14,115 bases of DNA from Chlamydoabsidia padenii (taxonomy: Eukaryota; Mucoromycota; Mucoromycetes; Mucorales; Cunninghamellaceae). Made by a program: the position numbers and the translations under genes. The DNA lies in assembly GCA_025330725.1 (NCBI GenBank), contig JAIWND010000092.1, forward strand, positions 1 through 14,115. Reading direction: 5' to 3'. The number at the start of each line of letters is the position of its first letter. The first letter of the stretch is position 1. Below the pieces are notes generated by a model. It saw nothing but the letters and a program-made list of their open reading frames with translations. It did not search any database and had not been told where the DNA came from. This document shows, piece after piece, positions 1-8,600 of this stretch.

Positions 1-1
1 C

Positions 2-322
2 AACCATCCCAAGAATGACAATAATCGACCATACAACAAGTCCAGTCGTATCATTTCCACCAATGATTCTTCGTCTTTAACATCTGGACCCCAACCTATG
101 GACCTCAGCTCAGCAACCATCCATCGAGGCCCATTGACTGAAAGTCAGAAACAGTATCGTAGGGATAACAATCTCTGTCTATATTGTGGAAACGCCGGTC
201 ATTCCAATTTCGATTGCCCCAAGAAAAAAGGCAAACCCACTCCGCCCTTCAAATCGAATCTATCAACCATTTTATTCAGTGAAGAACCCAACAACTCGGC
301 AAAAAACGATCAGGCTCAGTAA
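2..322 (+). CDS. gag: Gag C-terminal part with CCHC zinc knuckle (partial)
   Basis: This is the nucleocapsid end of the chromovirus Gag, which packages element RNA in virus-like particles. The reading frame is open from the first bases of the window, so the true start is upstream; the Met codon at 98 is internal. One C-x2-C-x4-H-x4-C knuckle is encoded at 176-217 (CLYCGNAGHSNFDC), followed by a basic KKKGK stretch, typical of retroelement nucleocapsids. The frame ends with TAA at 320-322. It overlaps the pol frame, which is open from 283, and the overlap carries a perfect -1 slippery heptamer. That suggests Gag is the main product and Gag-Pol a minor frameshift product. The capsid region is not in view. 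Confidence 0.9.
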   Translation, partial: NHPKNDNNRPYNKSSRIISTNDSSSLTSGPQPMDLSSATIHRGPLTESQKQYRRDNNLCLYCGNAGHSNFDCPKKKGKPTPPFKSNLSTILFSEEPNNSAKNDQAQ

Positions 323-3300
323 GCAGTGGAGTTCCTCCTCTGGGCCTTACCACTAGAACTCAACCATCTTCATCACCAACCCAACTATCCAACATCTCAT
401 GGAATCACGCCTTTTCTCTTGGACAAAGTCAATTCACCGTCCCTGTATCTATCTCTTTCGACAATATCACCATCTCCACCCAAGCTATGCTCGACTCTGG
501 GGCCAGCTCTTCCTTCATTGACACCGTGTTTGCCCAAAAACACAACCTACCAAGTCATCCAAGCAGCGTTGAAGTCACACTAGCTGATGGAAGTCCTTGC
601 CAATCCTCTCATTCGTCCATCGTCAATCTATCAGTCGACTCAACTGAACATCAAGAAGAAATCAACCTTCAACATCTATCTCTCGGCTCACATCCCATCA
701 TCCTTGGCCTGCCTTGGCTTCAAAAACATGATCCACTCATACAATGGTCCCGTGGTATCATCAATATCCCATCCATCCAGAAAGTCCAGCCATCTCAAAC
801 ACTACCTATGATCACCAAACCTTCTGTCGCCCTCACTAATGGTCAAGAATTCTACGATGCAATTCAGACTGAAAAAGTGGAACTATTTCTAGTTCATGCA
901 GAAAATTTACCCCTGAAAAATCTGTCCTCGGTCGATCTAAAAATAGACGCAAATTTAAATTTCGATTCATGCAAGGTCACCAACCACACTGTGCCACCTG
1001 AATACATGGAATATTCCTCTGTGTTCTCGAAATCAGAAGCCGACAAACTACCTCCACATCGCATCTACGACCACACCATACCTATCAAGCCCGATAGTGT
1101 TGTTCCTTTTGGCCCTCTCTATAATCTCTCAAAGCTGGAATTGGAAACCCTCTATGAATACATTCAAGAAAACCTCGCCAAAGGTTTCATCCAACGATCA
1201 GAATCACCTGCTGGCGCCCCGGTTCTTTTTGTCAAGAAAAAAGACGGATCTCTTCGACTATGTGTCGACTATCGAGGACTGAACAAGCTCACCATACCCA
1301 ATCGTTGTCCTCTACCCCTCATATCAGAAACTCTCGATCGTCTCAACACTGGAAAAATCTTCATTAAACTGGATATGCGTGGCGCATACAATCTGATCCG
1401 AATCGCCCCTGGTGAAGAATGGAAAACCGCCTTTCGCACTCGTTATGGTCATTTTGAATATCAAGTCATGCCATTTGGTCTAACAAATGCACCGGCTACC
1501 TTTCAAGCATTCGTAAATGACACCCTCCGCGAATTCCTCGACGATTTTGTTGTCGTTTATCTCGATGACATTCTCATATTCTCCAAAGATCAAGCCGAAC
1601 ACACCAAACATGTCCAATTGGTACTGGAAAAACTCAAACGAGCCAAACTCTCCCTCAAACTCGAGAAATGCGAATTCAACGTCCAGAAAGTCCAATTTCT
1701 CGGTTTTGTCATTTCTCCCGATGGCATCTCAATGGACCCTGAAAAAGTCATGGCAATTAAAGAATGGCAAACTCCTGCATCTGTACACGACATTCAAGTC
1801 TTTCTCGGCCTTACCAATTTCTATCGCCGCTTCGTCAAAAACTACTCCAAGGCTTGCCTACCCCTGACAGCCCTTCTCAAAAAGGAAACACCATTCAAAT
1901 GGAACCCCGACGCCGAAAAATCCTTTCAACTACTCAAGCAGCTAATGTCCACTGATCCGATTCTTCGACATTACGATCCTCGTCAAGCATGCATTATCGA
2001 AACTGACGCCTCAGACTTCGCTTTGGGAGCTGTCTGCAGCCAATACGATCAAAATGGTCAGCTCCACCCCATCGCCTACTACTCAAGAAAACTCTTACCA
2101 GCTGAAATTAACTACCAAATATACGATAAAGAGCTTTTAGCCATAATAGCTTGCTTCACCCACTGGCGTCACTACATCGAATTCTCCACCCACCAAACCA
2201 TTGTCCTTACCGATCACAAAAACCTGGAATACTTCTCTACCACTCGAAATCTTAGCCGTCGACAAGTTAGATGGTCTGAAATATTAGCTGATTTCAACTT
2301 CGTCATTCAATACCGCCCTGGAAAACAAAATGGAGCCGCCGACGCCCTATCTCGGAGAGATAGTCCGCTTTCCGGAGGGGATAACTCCCGTAACAAGACC
2401 ACTAGTATGACTCTTTTGGACCCAAATATCTTTTTATCCGCCATATCAAGTACTTCCATCCAAACCAACAACGATTTTACGGAATCTATCAAACAACTCC
2501 TACCCAGCGACTCTTACTTTGGCCCAATCATAACTACGATCAACGAAAAAACAAACACCAACAACAAATATACACTCAACAATGGCATCCTATTCTATAA
2601 TGGACTCATCTGCATACCAAATGACAGTAATATCAAGCGTACGATACTTGAAGAAAGTCATGATTCTCCTGCCGCTGGTCATTTCGGTTGCGCAAAAACC
2701 CACGAAATGGTCTCAAGAAACTTTTATTGGCCTGGCCTTCGAAAATACATCAAGGACTATATTTCTGGTTGTGAAATATGTATCAGAAACAAGAACCACC
2801 ACCACAAACCATATGGATTATTGGCCCCTCTACCTATTCCTGACACCCCATGGACTTCTCTATCTGTCGATTTCATTACTCAACTTCCACCATCAAACAA
2901 CTACACCGTTATATGTGTCTTCGTTGACCGATTCTCAAAAATGGCCTTATTCATTCCAACATACAATGAAATCAACGCTGAAGGAACTGTAGACCTATTC
3001 ATCAAGCACGTCTTCTCTCAATTTGGTTTACCGGACGACATAGTATCAGACCGTGGTGCCACCTTCACTTCCAAATTCACTCGTACCCTCATGGATCATC
3101 TTCAAATCAAGCAAAAGCTATCCACGGCCTTCCATCCTCAGACTGACGGTCAAACTGAACGAATCAATTCAATACTAGAACAGTATATCCGCTGTTACGT
3201 CGACTACCAACAATCAAATTGGAGCGATCTCCTACCTATAGCTCAATTTGCCTATAATAACTCTCACCATTCATCCACCAACACCACTCCATTCTACGCT

Positions 3301-3966
3301 GTCCACGGCTACCATCCACGATTGTCAATCACTCTCCCAAGAACCAACAAAAATTCAAATCCAGCCGACGACCGCATACGCCAACTTCACGACACTCACA
3401 AGGAAATGAAATTCAACATCGCCTTAACCCAAGAATCACACGAACGATATTATAACAAAAAAGTCATCCAACCTCCCATATTCAAAATCGGTGATAAAGT
3501 CTGGCTATCCTCAAAAAATATCAAATCAAAACGACCCACGGGAAAATTGGATTACAAGAAACTTGGTCCTTTCCCCATCCTCGATATCATTGGTTCAAGA
3601 TCATATAAACTGGACCTTCCCTCATCAATGAAAATCCATCCGGTCTTCCACGTCAACTTGTTGGAACCCTACCTACCAGACAAGATACCTGGCCGTATAC
3701 CAAAACCATTACCACCAATCCAAATTGAATCCCACCAAGAATATGAAGTCGAAAAAATCATCGATTCAAGAATATCAAGAAATCAACTTCAATATCTAGT
3801 CCATTGGAAAAACTATAGCATCATGGATCGCACTTGGGAACCAGTCGCACATATACATAATTGTCAAGACCTCATCAATAACTTCCACCAACAATATCCA
3901 AATCGCCCTGGCAGTCTCGCAGGAGCTCAACCTAAGAAGGGAGCGCATGTCATGAACCGATTCTAA
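283..3966 (+). CDS. pol: Pol polyprotein: protease, RT, RNase H, integrase, chromodomain
   Basis: The frame is open from 283 to TAA/TAG-type termination at 3966 (about 1,227 codons). The Met at 487 is too late to be the start because the protease strand FTVPVSISFDN precedes it, so translation probably enters by frameshift at 301-307. Residues are numbered here from the 487 Met. The aspartic protease motif DSG is at 3-5. The reverse transcriptase has VDYRGLNKL and the catalytic YLDD at 358-361. RNase H has D507, E549, D576 and D619. Integrase has the zinc-binding H725, H732, C762 and C765, the catalytic D795, D855 and E891 with 35-residue DE spacing, and a GPY/F-type module from G1027. A C-terminal chromodomain spans about 1086-1140 and keeps the aromatic cage residues Y1086, W1107 and Y1110. 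All catalytic residues are present, so the protein looks functional. The last 19 bases lie inside the LTR. Confidence 0.96.
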   Translation, partial: RTQQLGKKRSGSVSSGVPPLGLTTRTQPSSSPTQLSNISWNHAFSLGQSQFTVPVSISFDNITISTQAMLDSGASSSFIDTVFAQKHNLPSHPSSVEVTLADGSPCQSSHSSIVNLSVDSTEHQEEINLQHLSLGSHPIILGLPWLQKHDPLIQWSRGIINIPSIQKVQPSQTLPMITKPSVALTNGQEFYDAIQTEKVELFLVHAENLPLKNLSSVDLKIDANLNFDSCKVTNHTVPPEYMEYSSVFSKSEADKLPPHRIYDHTIPIKPDSVVPFGPLYNLSKLELETLYEYIQENLAKGFIQRSESPAGAPVLFVKKKDGSLRLCVDYRGLNKLTIPNRCPLPLISETLDRLNTGKIFIKLDMRGAYNLIRIAPGEEWKTAFRTRYGHFEYQVMPFGLTNAPATFQAFVNDTLREFLDDFVVVYLDDILIFSKDQAEHTKHVQLVLEKLKRAKLSLKLEKCEFNVQKVQFLGFVISPDGISMDPEKVMAIKEWQTPASVHDIQVFLGLTNFYRRFVKNYSKACLPLTALLKKETPFKWNPDAEKSFQLLKQLMSTDPILRHYDPRQACIIETDASDFALGAVCSQYDQNGQLHPIAYYSRKLLPAEINYQIYDKELLAIIACFTHWRHYIEFSTHQTIVLTDHKNLEYFSTTRNLSRRQVRWSEILADFNFVIQYRPGKQNGAADALSRRDSPLSGGDNSRNKTTSMTLLDPNIFLSAISSTSIQTNNDFTESIKQLLPSDSYFGPIITTINEKTNTNNKYTLNNGILFYNGLICIPNDSNIKRTILEESHDSPAAGHFGCAKTHEMVSRNFYWPGLRKYIKDYISGCEICIRNKNHHHKPYGLLAPLPIPDTPWTSLSVDFITQLPPSNNYTVICVFVDRFSKMALFIPTYNEINAEGTVDLFIKHVFSQFGLPDDIVSDRGATFTSKFTRTLMDHLQIKQKLSTAFHPQTDGQTERINSILEQYIRCYVDYQQSNWSDLLPIAQFAYNNSHHSSTNTTPFYAVHGYHPRLSITLPRTNKNSNPADDRIRQLHDTHKEMKFNIALTQESHERYYNKKVIQPPIFKIGDKVWLSSKNIKSKRPTGKLDYKKLGPFPILDIIGSRSYKLDLPSSMKIHPVFHVNLLEPYLPDKIPGRIPKPLPPIQIESHQEYEVEKIIDSRISRNQLQYLVHWKNYSIMDRTWEPVAHIHNCQDLINNFHQQYPNRPGSLAGAQPKKGAHVMNRF
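301..354 (+). promoter_or_regulatory. Programmed -1 ribosomal frameshift signal (gag to pol)
   Basis: The heptamer A AAA AAC (301-307) lies in the gag frame exactly as X XXY YYZ requires (gca aaa aac). Shifting back one base enters the pol frame, which is open from 283. After a 4-nt spacer, bases 312-319 (AGGCTCAG) can pair with 340-347 (CTGGGCCT), giving 8 bp with one G-U pair; the gag stop TAA sits in the loop. Loop bases 325-329 (AGTGG) are complementary to 350-354 (CCACT), which could add a second stem, although the 2-nt connecting loop is tight for a classical pseudoknot. The heptamer is the type known from several retroviral gag-pro sites. The activity is inferred. Confidence 0.85.
3935..3943 (+). 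other. Polypurine tract, plus-strand primer
   Basis: AAGAAGGGAG-type purine run four bases upstream of the proposed LTR start. In LTR retroelements this tract resists RNase H and primes plus-strand DNA synthesis. The position fits, but the exact ends are inferred. Confidence 0.7.
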
Positions 3967-4006
3967 TAATAGAATATCAAACTCCGCTCAGGAACCAGAT
4001 CCATGT

Positions 4007-4119
4007 ACTTCGCCACTTACTCAGCTGACACCACACCTGACTCGTTTACTTCGCCACCTACTCAGCTGTTACCCACCTGATACTCAGCCGACACCCACCT
4101 GACTACTCAGCAGTTACTG
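4007..4119 (+). repeat. U3 tandem repeats (CTCAGC / ACCTGA units)
   Basis: ACTTCGCCAC occurs at 4007 and again at 4048, each followed by TACTCAGCTG and an ACCTGA box. Two shorter versions (TACTCAGCCGACACCCACCTGA and CTACTCAGCAG) follow at 4081 and 4103. Such arrays upstream of an LTR TATA box usually hold enhancer sites. No particular binding factor is recognised. Confidence 0.75.
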
Positions 4120-4138
4120 CGGCAGTCTGTAGAAATAG

Positions 4139-4146
4139 TATAAATA
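4139..4146 (+). promoter_or_regulatory. LTR TATA box
   Basis: TATAAATA, located after the U3 repeats and about 240 bases before the LTR end, as expected for the retroelement promoter. The transcription start is not visible. Confidence 0.75.
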
Positions 4147-4257
4147 CCCCCCCCTTCTCCATCACTTCCCCAATTGCAATTATCAGTTATCTTCGTCATC
4201 ATCTCAAATCTTTCTTTAAATCAATCCCTCCTTCTATTATCCAAAACCCCTTATATT

Positions 4258-4263
4258 AATAAA
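4258..4263 (+). promoter_or_regulatory. LTR polyadenylation signal
   Basis: AATAAA 115 bases before the LTR end, downstream of the TATA box. It is a plausible signal for the end of R. Confidence 0.55.
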
Positions 4264-4378
4264 AGTCCAATTTTATTACATATAACTCCAATCTATCTAT
4301 TCTATTCTATCTGGCTACGGTATATCCTATTCAACCAATCCAATCAAGTTCAATCAACCCCCTCAACAATCCGTGACA

Positions 4379-4383
4379 CTCGG
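4379..4383 (+). other. Probable target-site duplication of the chromovirus
   Basis: CTCGG is the first LINE sequence after the LTR end. Ty3/gypsy integrases usually make 4-6 bp duplications, so a copy is expected before the 5' LTR outside the window. This is inference until the other side is seen. Confidence 0.4.
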
Positions 4384-5056
4384 TAAGATAGATCATACGT
4401 TGCAAAGGTTCCGCGTTCCCTTGTCGGTCTAGTAATACCGAAATCTCACCTTCAAAGAAACCCGAGTTTTTCGTCATCTTGATTTGACAGATTTTTCCAT
4501 AAATTGCCATGGATTGCTTGATTGTATCCCGCAAATCCTCCTCTTCTGCGAAAGGAACCCCTGATAAATTCACCCTGACCATTTGTGGTATGTCTCCTCT
4601 TCCATTGTGTGCTGGAGTACCACGATATTGAATCCCCTTTATGGTAACCCCTCTCGTTATCGCTTGTTCTGTGCTCTCCATCGTAGCAAATGTAGTTTCG
4701 ATGAGGAAGAACTGCTGTCGATTTTTACGCCCATTGTCGATGTTTCGACATCCCAATACACGACCACATTTGTCTTGAATCATGCGATACGCATCGATGT
4801 AGTGGCTGATTTCCGCTCTGGGTAGTTCAAACAGAACTGCATCATCATGCAGCGCTTGCTGTAAAATGGTTTCTGCTCGATGAATTCGCATTTGATCTGC
4901 CAAGTCCTCACATTCGTAAATAATTTTTTGCTCCAAATTTTTTCGAGCACCATCTTGTTCGAAACGAGTTGCCATTGTTGGTACCTTAAGTGAACGACCA
5001 TTTGCGACGATCTGACTCCAAGAGAATTCCGTTGATGTTTTTAAAGCATTGTCCAT
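4379..5056 (-). pseudogene. LINE ORF1, diverged subfamily, interrupted by the chromovirus
   Basis: This is the N-terminal 226 residues of an ORF1 protein (RNA-binding, Gag-like component of a LINE). It aligns along its whole length with the two other ORF1 proteins in the window but is clearly more diverged: shared blocks include W-S-x-I, KVPT, HRAE, VLFELP, PxMVRV, YGKxCQI, FEGxIS and PLQRM. The true start is the ATG at 5056; an upstream in-frame TTG at 5059 is not needed. Homology stops after RMIYLTE, where the LTR end begins, so the zinc knuckles and the rest of the LINE must lie beyond the chromovirus, left of the window. No stop or frameshift is seen in the retained part, so the LINE was probably intact when it was hit. 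Confidence 0.9.
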
Positions 5057-5554
5057 CAATGGAGATGGAGATGCTGTCGTATACGGCAGTAGTTTATTTT
5101 TATTTTATTTTTTATTGAAGTGATTGATCTCGAAGTGAGCAATCAAGTCAAGTTTTTATTTTTATTTTTTCAGGAACCATACAAGTATATCCGTATGGTA
5201 ACACAGTAGTTGAAGATGATCACATTCGGACTACGAATGTGGGGGCTTAACTGATGGGACAAACACTTATTAGAGATAGAAAAACAGTAACAGACTTTTT
5301 TTCTTCTTCACTTGAATAAACAAGCTCATTACGTCTCGTAATCACGTCCCATATCACAATGCTGAAGATGCTGTTGTCATTACAGTCAAATTTCAATTGA
5401 AAAGTGTCAGTTCTCGATAAAAACTTGTTGGAAGGACTAAGTGGTGTTGTTTTTGTATATGTTACGATAGTGTTATATGTAAAGTGAAGTGTTTGATTCG
5501 ATTTTATGCGCTTAAACGTTTATCCGGTCAGAAAAGTGTTTTTTAAGCGAAAGA
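5057..5554 (-). other. Non-coding stretch upstream of the diverged LINE ORF1, probable long 5' UTR
   Basis: There is no credible ORF here. The stretch lies between the ORF1 start and a copy of the motif that also borders the 5' ends of the other two LINEs, so I infer it is the 5' UTR of the diverged LINE. It would be about 498 bases, against about 98 and 77 in the others. It contains several short inverted repeats: 5074-5089 (near-palindrome CTGTCGTATACGGCAG), 5176-5182/5193-5199 (ACCATAC/GTATGGT), 5221-5228/5234-5241 (CACATTCG/CGAATGTG) and 5328-5333/5337-5342 (ATTACG/CGTAAT). It also has T-rich runs at 5094-5116 and 5153-5170. No tRNA-like A/B boxes were recognised. Confidence 0.5.
5509..5549. 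repeat. Degenerate copy of the CGCTTAAA / TTTAAGCG motif
   Basis: CGCTTAAA (5509-5516) and TTTAAGCG (5542-5549) recur here with a longer spacer than in the full motif next to it. Both this copy and the next share AAAAGTG...TTTAAGCGAAAGAG. The motif therefore appears as a small, imperfect tandem array. Confidence 0.6.
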
Positions 5555-5594
5555 GTTTAGCCGCTTAAAAAGTGATGTTTAAGCGAAAGAGAAG
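5555..5594 (-). repeat. Conserved LINE-junction motif, copy 1 (3' side of the complete LINE)
   Basis: These 40 bp are identical to 11021-11060; 37 bp of them match 12882-12918 in inverse orientation. The core is an inverted repeat, CGCTTAAA (5562-5569), 8-bp spacer, TTTAAGCG (5578-5585), followed by AAAGAG. It lies just past the poly(A) tail of the complete LINE and immediately upstream of the inferred 5' UTR of the diverged LINE. Confidence 0.93.
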
Positions 5595-5613
5595 TTTAAG
5601 CTGGTCATTAAAA
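5555..5613 (-). repeat. Direct repeat flanking the complete LINE, 3' copy
   Basis: This stretch contains the motif plus AGCTGGTCATTAAAA (5599-5613) and abuts the poly(A) tail. The same sequence stands at the LINE's other end (11021-11097), where it carries 18 extra bases. The arrangement fits a long target-site duplication or a pre-existing repeated target. Confidence 0.85.
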
Positions 5614-5625
5614 TTTTTTTTTTTT
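5614..5625 (-). other. Poly(A) tail of the complete LINE
   Basis: T12 on the + strand, i.e. A12 at the LINE 3' end. It lies 17 bases beyond the AATAAA signal (5642-5647 on the - strand) and abuts the flanking direct repeat. Confidence 0.85.
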
Positions 5626-5641
5626 GTTTAAAGGTGTAAGT

Positions 5642-5647
5642 TTTATT
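5642..5647 (-). terminator. LINE polyadenylation signal AATAAA
   Basis: AATAAA on the - strand between the ORF2 stop (5677) and the A tail, at normal cleavage distance. Confidence 0.8.
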
Positions 5648-5676
5648 TCAACAAGAAAAAAGAAAAACCTTATACT

Positions 5677-8600
5677 CTATTCTACATCTTCTGTCACTAT
5701 TCCTTCCCGCCAATGCAGTCGACGTAAACGTCGAATAGCATGGGTTGTGTTCCATGGGAGGTTGTCGATCGTACATGTCCAGTGTAGTTGCCATACTACC
5801 ATCAAGATTTCACCGAGTCGTTTCAATACAAATGGGCTTACTTTCTTCTTGAAGATCAGGGCGGGCCAGATGTCTTCCAAGGCTATATCAATGTTCGATA
5901 TTTTTCTTGCTACTAGCCAAAAGGATTTTTTTCTCGGACAATCAAAAATTAAATGGTATTCATCTTCAATGCTTTTATTACATATCTTGCACACGGGTGT
6001 ATCACCATCGCAGTATTGGAGGGTTATCCTTGTCGAGAGCTTATGGATTAATAATCGCCACCAACAATTCCGGACACCATGTGGCATATTGAGATTCCAG
6101 AATCGTTTCCATTGGGCTGGGGACATAATCTCAGCAGGAGCAACTGATAATGGAGGTCGTGGTGGTGGTAAACGTCTTTGCATATGATCTACTTCTTGCC
6201 AATAGATCCTAAGATTTCTTGTAGAGGCTTGATACACCAATACATCTGGAATTTCTCGTTTCACATACTCGGGTTGAGGAAGAAGCCAGTGATCGAGAGC
6301 TTTGTGTGTAAACCAATATGGACGTGAAGTGTTACTTTCAAGCTGTTCTCCGTTGAGCTGCGACATGATAGTGGAATTCAGAACCAGATGACCCTCGTTG
6401 ATTGCCTTGTCTATACTTGGAAATCTTTTGGCAATGGCATCGTCGCACGGTACAAACATATTATTTATCGCGTCGAAAGGCTGAAGTTGTTGCACTTCTA
6501 AAGTAGGTCGGATTCGATTTAAATAGTGTACGCCTTTAGGTGAAATGTCAGTGTATGACAGAGTCGTTCGAACAGGAATATAGCGAGTAATTCGTGGAGT
6601 CCATGTTGGTGAAATGGTCAACTGTGGCAATCTTTTCAATAATACAGTCAGGTGATGGATATGAGGATATTTAATCAGAGTTCGTTGATATAACTTCGGC
6701 GCCATCAAAAAGGGAAGAATCGAGTTATGTCCCGTATACAATCTGACCAGTACGTTAATAAGACCCGTAAGTGGGTTGGCATATTCTGGAGCAACTAGTC
6801 GTTGAATATAAACATTGTGAAGTGCCAATACTTGATCTTTTAGGTGAATGAGGCCTAGTCCGCCTTGCTTTTTTGAATTGCACGCATAATCGAGAGAAGG
6901 TCGAGGATAGAACGATAATACAAAGGAGCGGATCATCGCCTCAACGCTTGTCAGCCAAGTCTGTGGTAAGATAGTAACTCTGGCAATATGCCATAATCGT
7001 GACAGTAAAAGAGAATTAGCAGTAAAGGACCGCCCTTGTACAGAAAGATTCCTGCCCTTCAAAAGAAAAATATGACGATTGATTTTTATTTTGATTGAGT
7101 CCAAGAAATTGTCCAGTTGAGTTGCAGTGGAATACATAGGATATCCAAGGTAAGTAACAGCTGTGGTCGATGTGTTATCATGCCATGTAATACCAGAGTC
7201 CCTAATAATTTCCGTCCAGCATGGATGGTTTCTTCCTGTCATAGATATCATGATGGTTTTCTTCAAGTTGATTCTAGCATTAGATGCTTCTCCATAGATG
7301 TTCAGTACTGTTTTTGCTGTTTCCCATTCTGTGGTATCATTAACAAAAAGAACAAGGTCATCCGCGTAAGCCAATAATTTCATCTTCGTGCCTCTTGCTT
7401 CGGCTAAATTGGATGATTCCTGCCATGATACTGTGTTCTTTATGTCAACACCCTTGATAGACGTATTCGCTAGTAATGACCGTAGTAGTGGTTCAAACGC
7501 CAGATTGAAGAGTAAGGGAGAGAGAGGATCACCTTGCCTTAGACCACGAGCTTGAGTAAAAGGAGCGCCAAGCCATCCGTTCAAAGAAATGTGTATTTTG
7601 GTGGAAAAAAATAAAGAAATCAACACCTGGACCAAGGAAGCCGGGAAACCGATATGTAGTAAAACTTGTTGAAGGTAAGATGGGTGGACTCTATCGTAAG
7701 CTTTTTCTTGGTCCAACAAAACTGCAACAGCTGTGTTGTCAGGATCCACTTGTTGTACATGTTCCATAAGCGATTGGGTTGTCCAGCCATTGTCTGAGAT
7801 GAGTCGATTGTGCATAAAACCAGTCTGGAATGGGTTGATGATACGATCCATACAACTGTGAAATCGGTGCGATAACATTTTCGTAAATAGCTTGGCATCA
7901 CAATTAATCATCGACAGGGGTCGCCAGTTAGTTAGCAAGTCTCGTTGGCCTTTTTTAAAAAGAAGTACTGTCCTAGTTTCCAGCCAGGAGGTAGGAAAAT
8001 TACCATCTTGTGCTTCTTGCATGATGGACAACAGTAATTCACTCGCTTGAGGATGTTTTCGACTGAGGAATCTGTAGACTTCGAAACTGATACCATCTAA
8101 GCCTGGGCTCTTGTTTCTTGGACTATGGTCCAATAGGTCTTGTAGAACATCCTTGTCTATTGGCTTTGTCAGTCGTGTACGATCCGTGCTATTCAAAAGG
8201 TTACGAGGTACATGTAGAAGTAGTTGGTCTATCGCCTCTTTACTTATAGTATCTGGTGAATATAAATCCTGATAAAAGACTCGGGCTGCTTTCATCATGG
8301 CCGATGGTGTACTGTAGTATTGGCCAGTGACAGGGTCTCGTATCTGAGTCAATGTTACTTGTTGGTTGCGTTGTTGAAGTACTCGAAAGAAGTATTTGTT
8401 GTTTCTTTCCCCTTTCTCCCGCCACCTAGTACTTGTGCGAATAAGCAGTCTTTCCATTTCCTTGTTCGTCTCAGTGGTAATCTTCTGTTCCAATGTGTTC
8501 AAGTCTTGCTGTAGATTCATTTGATTTCCATCGAGATTCGACGTATGTTGTAGGAGAAGTGATCGTTCACGTTGAAGCTGAGAAAGATTTTGTTGCTGAG

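Larger units (their letters stand above)
1..4378 (+). mobile_element. Ty3/gypsy chromovirus, 5' part outside window
   Basis: The order gag zinc knuckle, protease, reverse transcriptase, RNase H, integrase, chromodomain, polypurine tract, LTR is that of a Ty3/gypsy chromovirus. The left end is cut by the window, so the 5' LTR, the primer-binding site and most of gag are not seen. The visible coding part has no internal stop apart from the gag/pol frame change, so the copy looks recent. The right end, CGTGACA, mirrors the LTR start TGTCATG. The element interrupts a LINE ORF1 that lies on the opposite strand, so it is a nested insertion. Confidence 0.96.
3948..4378 (+). repeat. 3' long terminal repeat (431 bp)
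   Basis: The boundaries are set by the start TGTCATG (3948), just behind the polypurine tract, and the end CGTGACA (4378). These form a 6-of-7 terminal inverted repeat with the usual TG...CA ends. On the far side the LINE ORF1 sequence resumes at once, which fixes the right edge. The LTR includes the last codons of pol, tandem repeats in U3 (4007-4119), a TATA box (4139-4146), a C8 run (4147-4154) and an AATAAA signal (4258-4263). The partner LTR is outside the window, so LTR identity and age cannot be judged. Confidence 0.88.

Noticed and set aside
487..489. ATG at 487 as the pol start codon
   Set aside because: Protease sequence continues upstream in frame to 283, and this Met lies directly before the catalytic DSG, so starting there would remove an essential strand.
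326..583. 85-codon + frame between gag and the first pol Met
   Set aside because: It is the gag frame read past its stop. The overlapping frame encodes the protease N-terminal strand and is clearly the real one.
4331..4378. C-terminal residues of the diverged ORF1 beyond the junction
   Set aside because: They are a read-through into the chromovirus LTR, not LINE coding sequence.
5057..5059. Upstream in-frame start of the diverged ORF1
   Set aside because: The codon is TTG; the ATG at 5056 follows immediately.
5555..5594. Telomeric repeat or CRISPR-like array
   Set aside because: There is no TTAGGG-type unit, too few copies, no regular spacers, and the context is eukaryotic.
5624..6187. 187-codon + frame
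   Set aside because: It is antisense to the conserved C-terminal part of LINE ORF2, has no recognisable family and starts in the 3' UTR.
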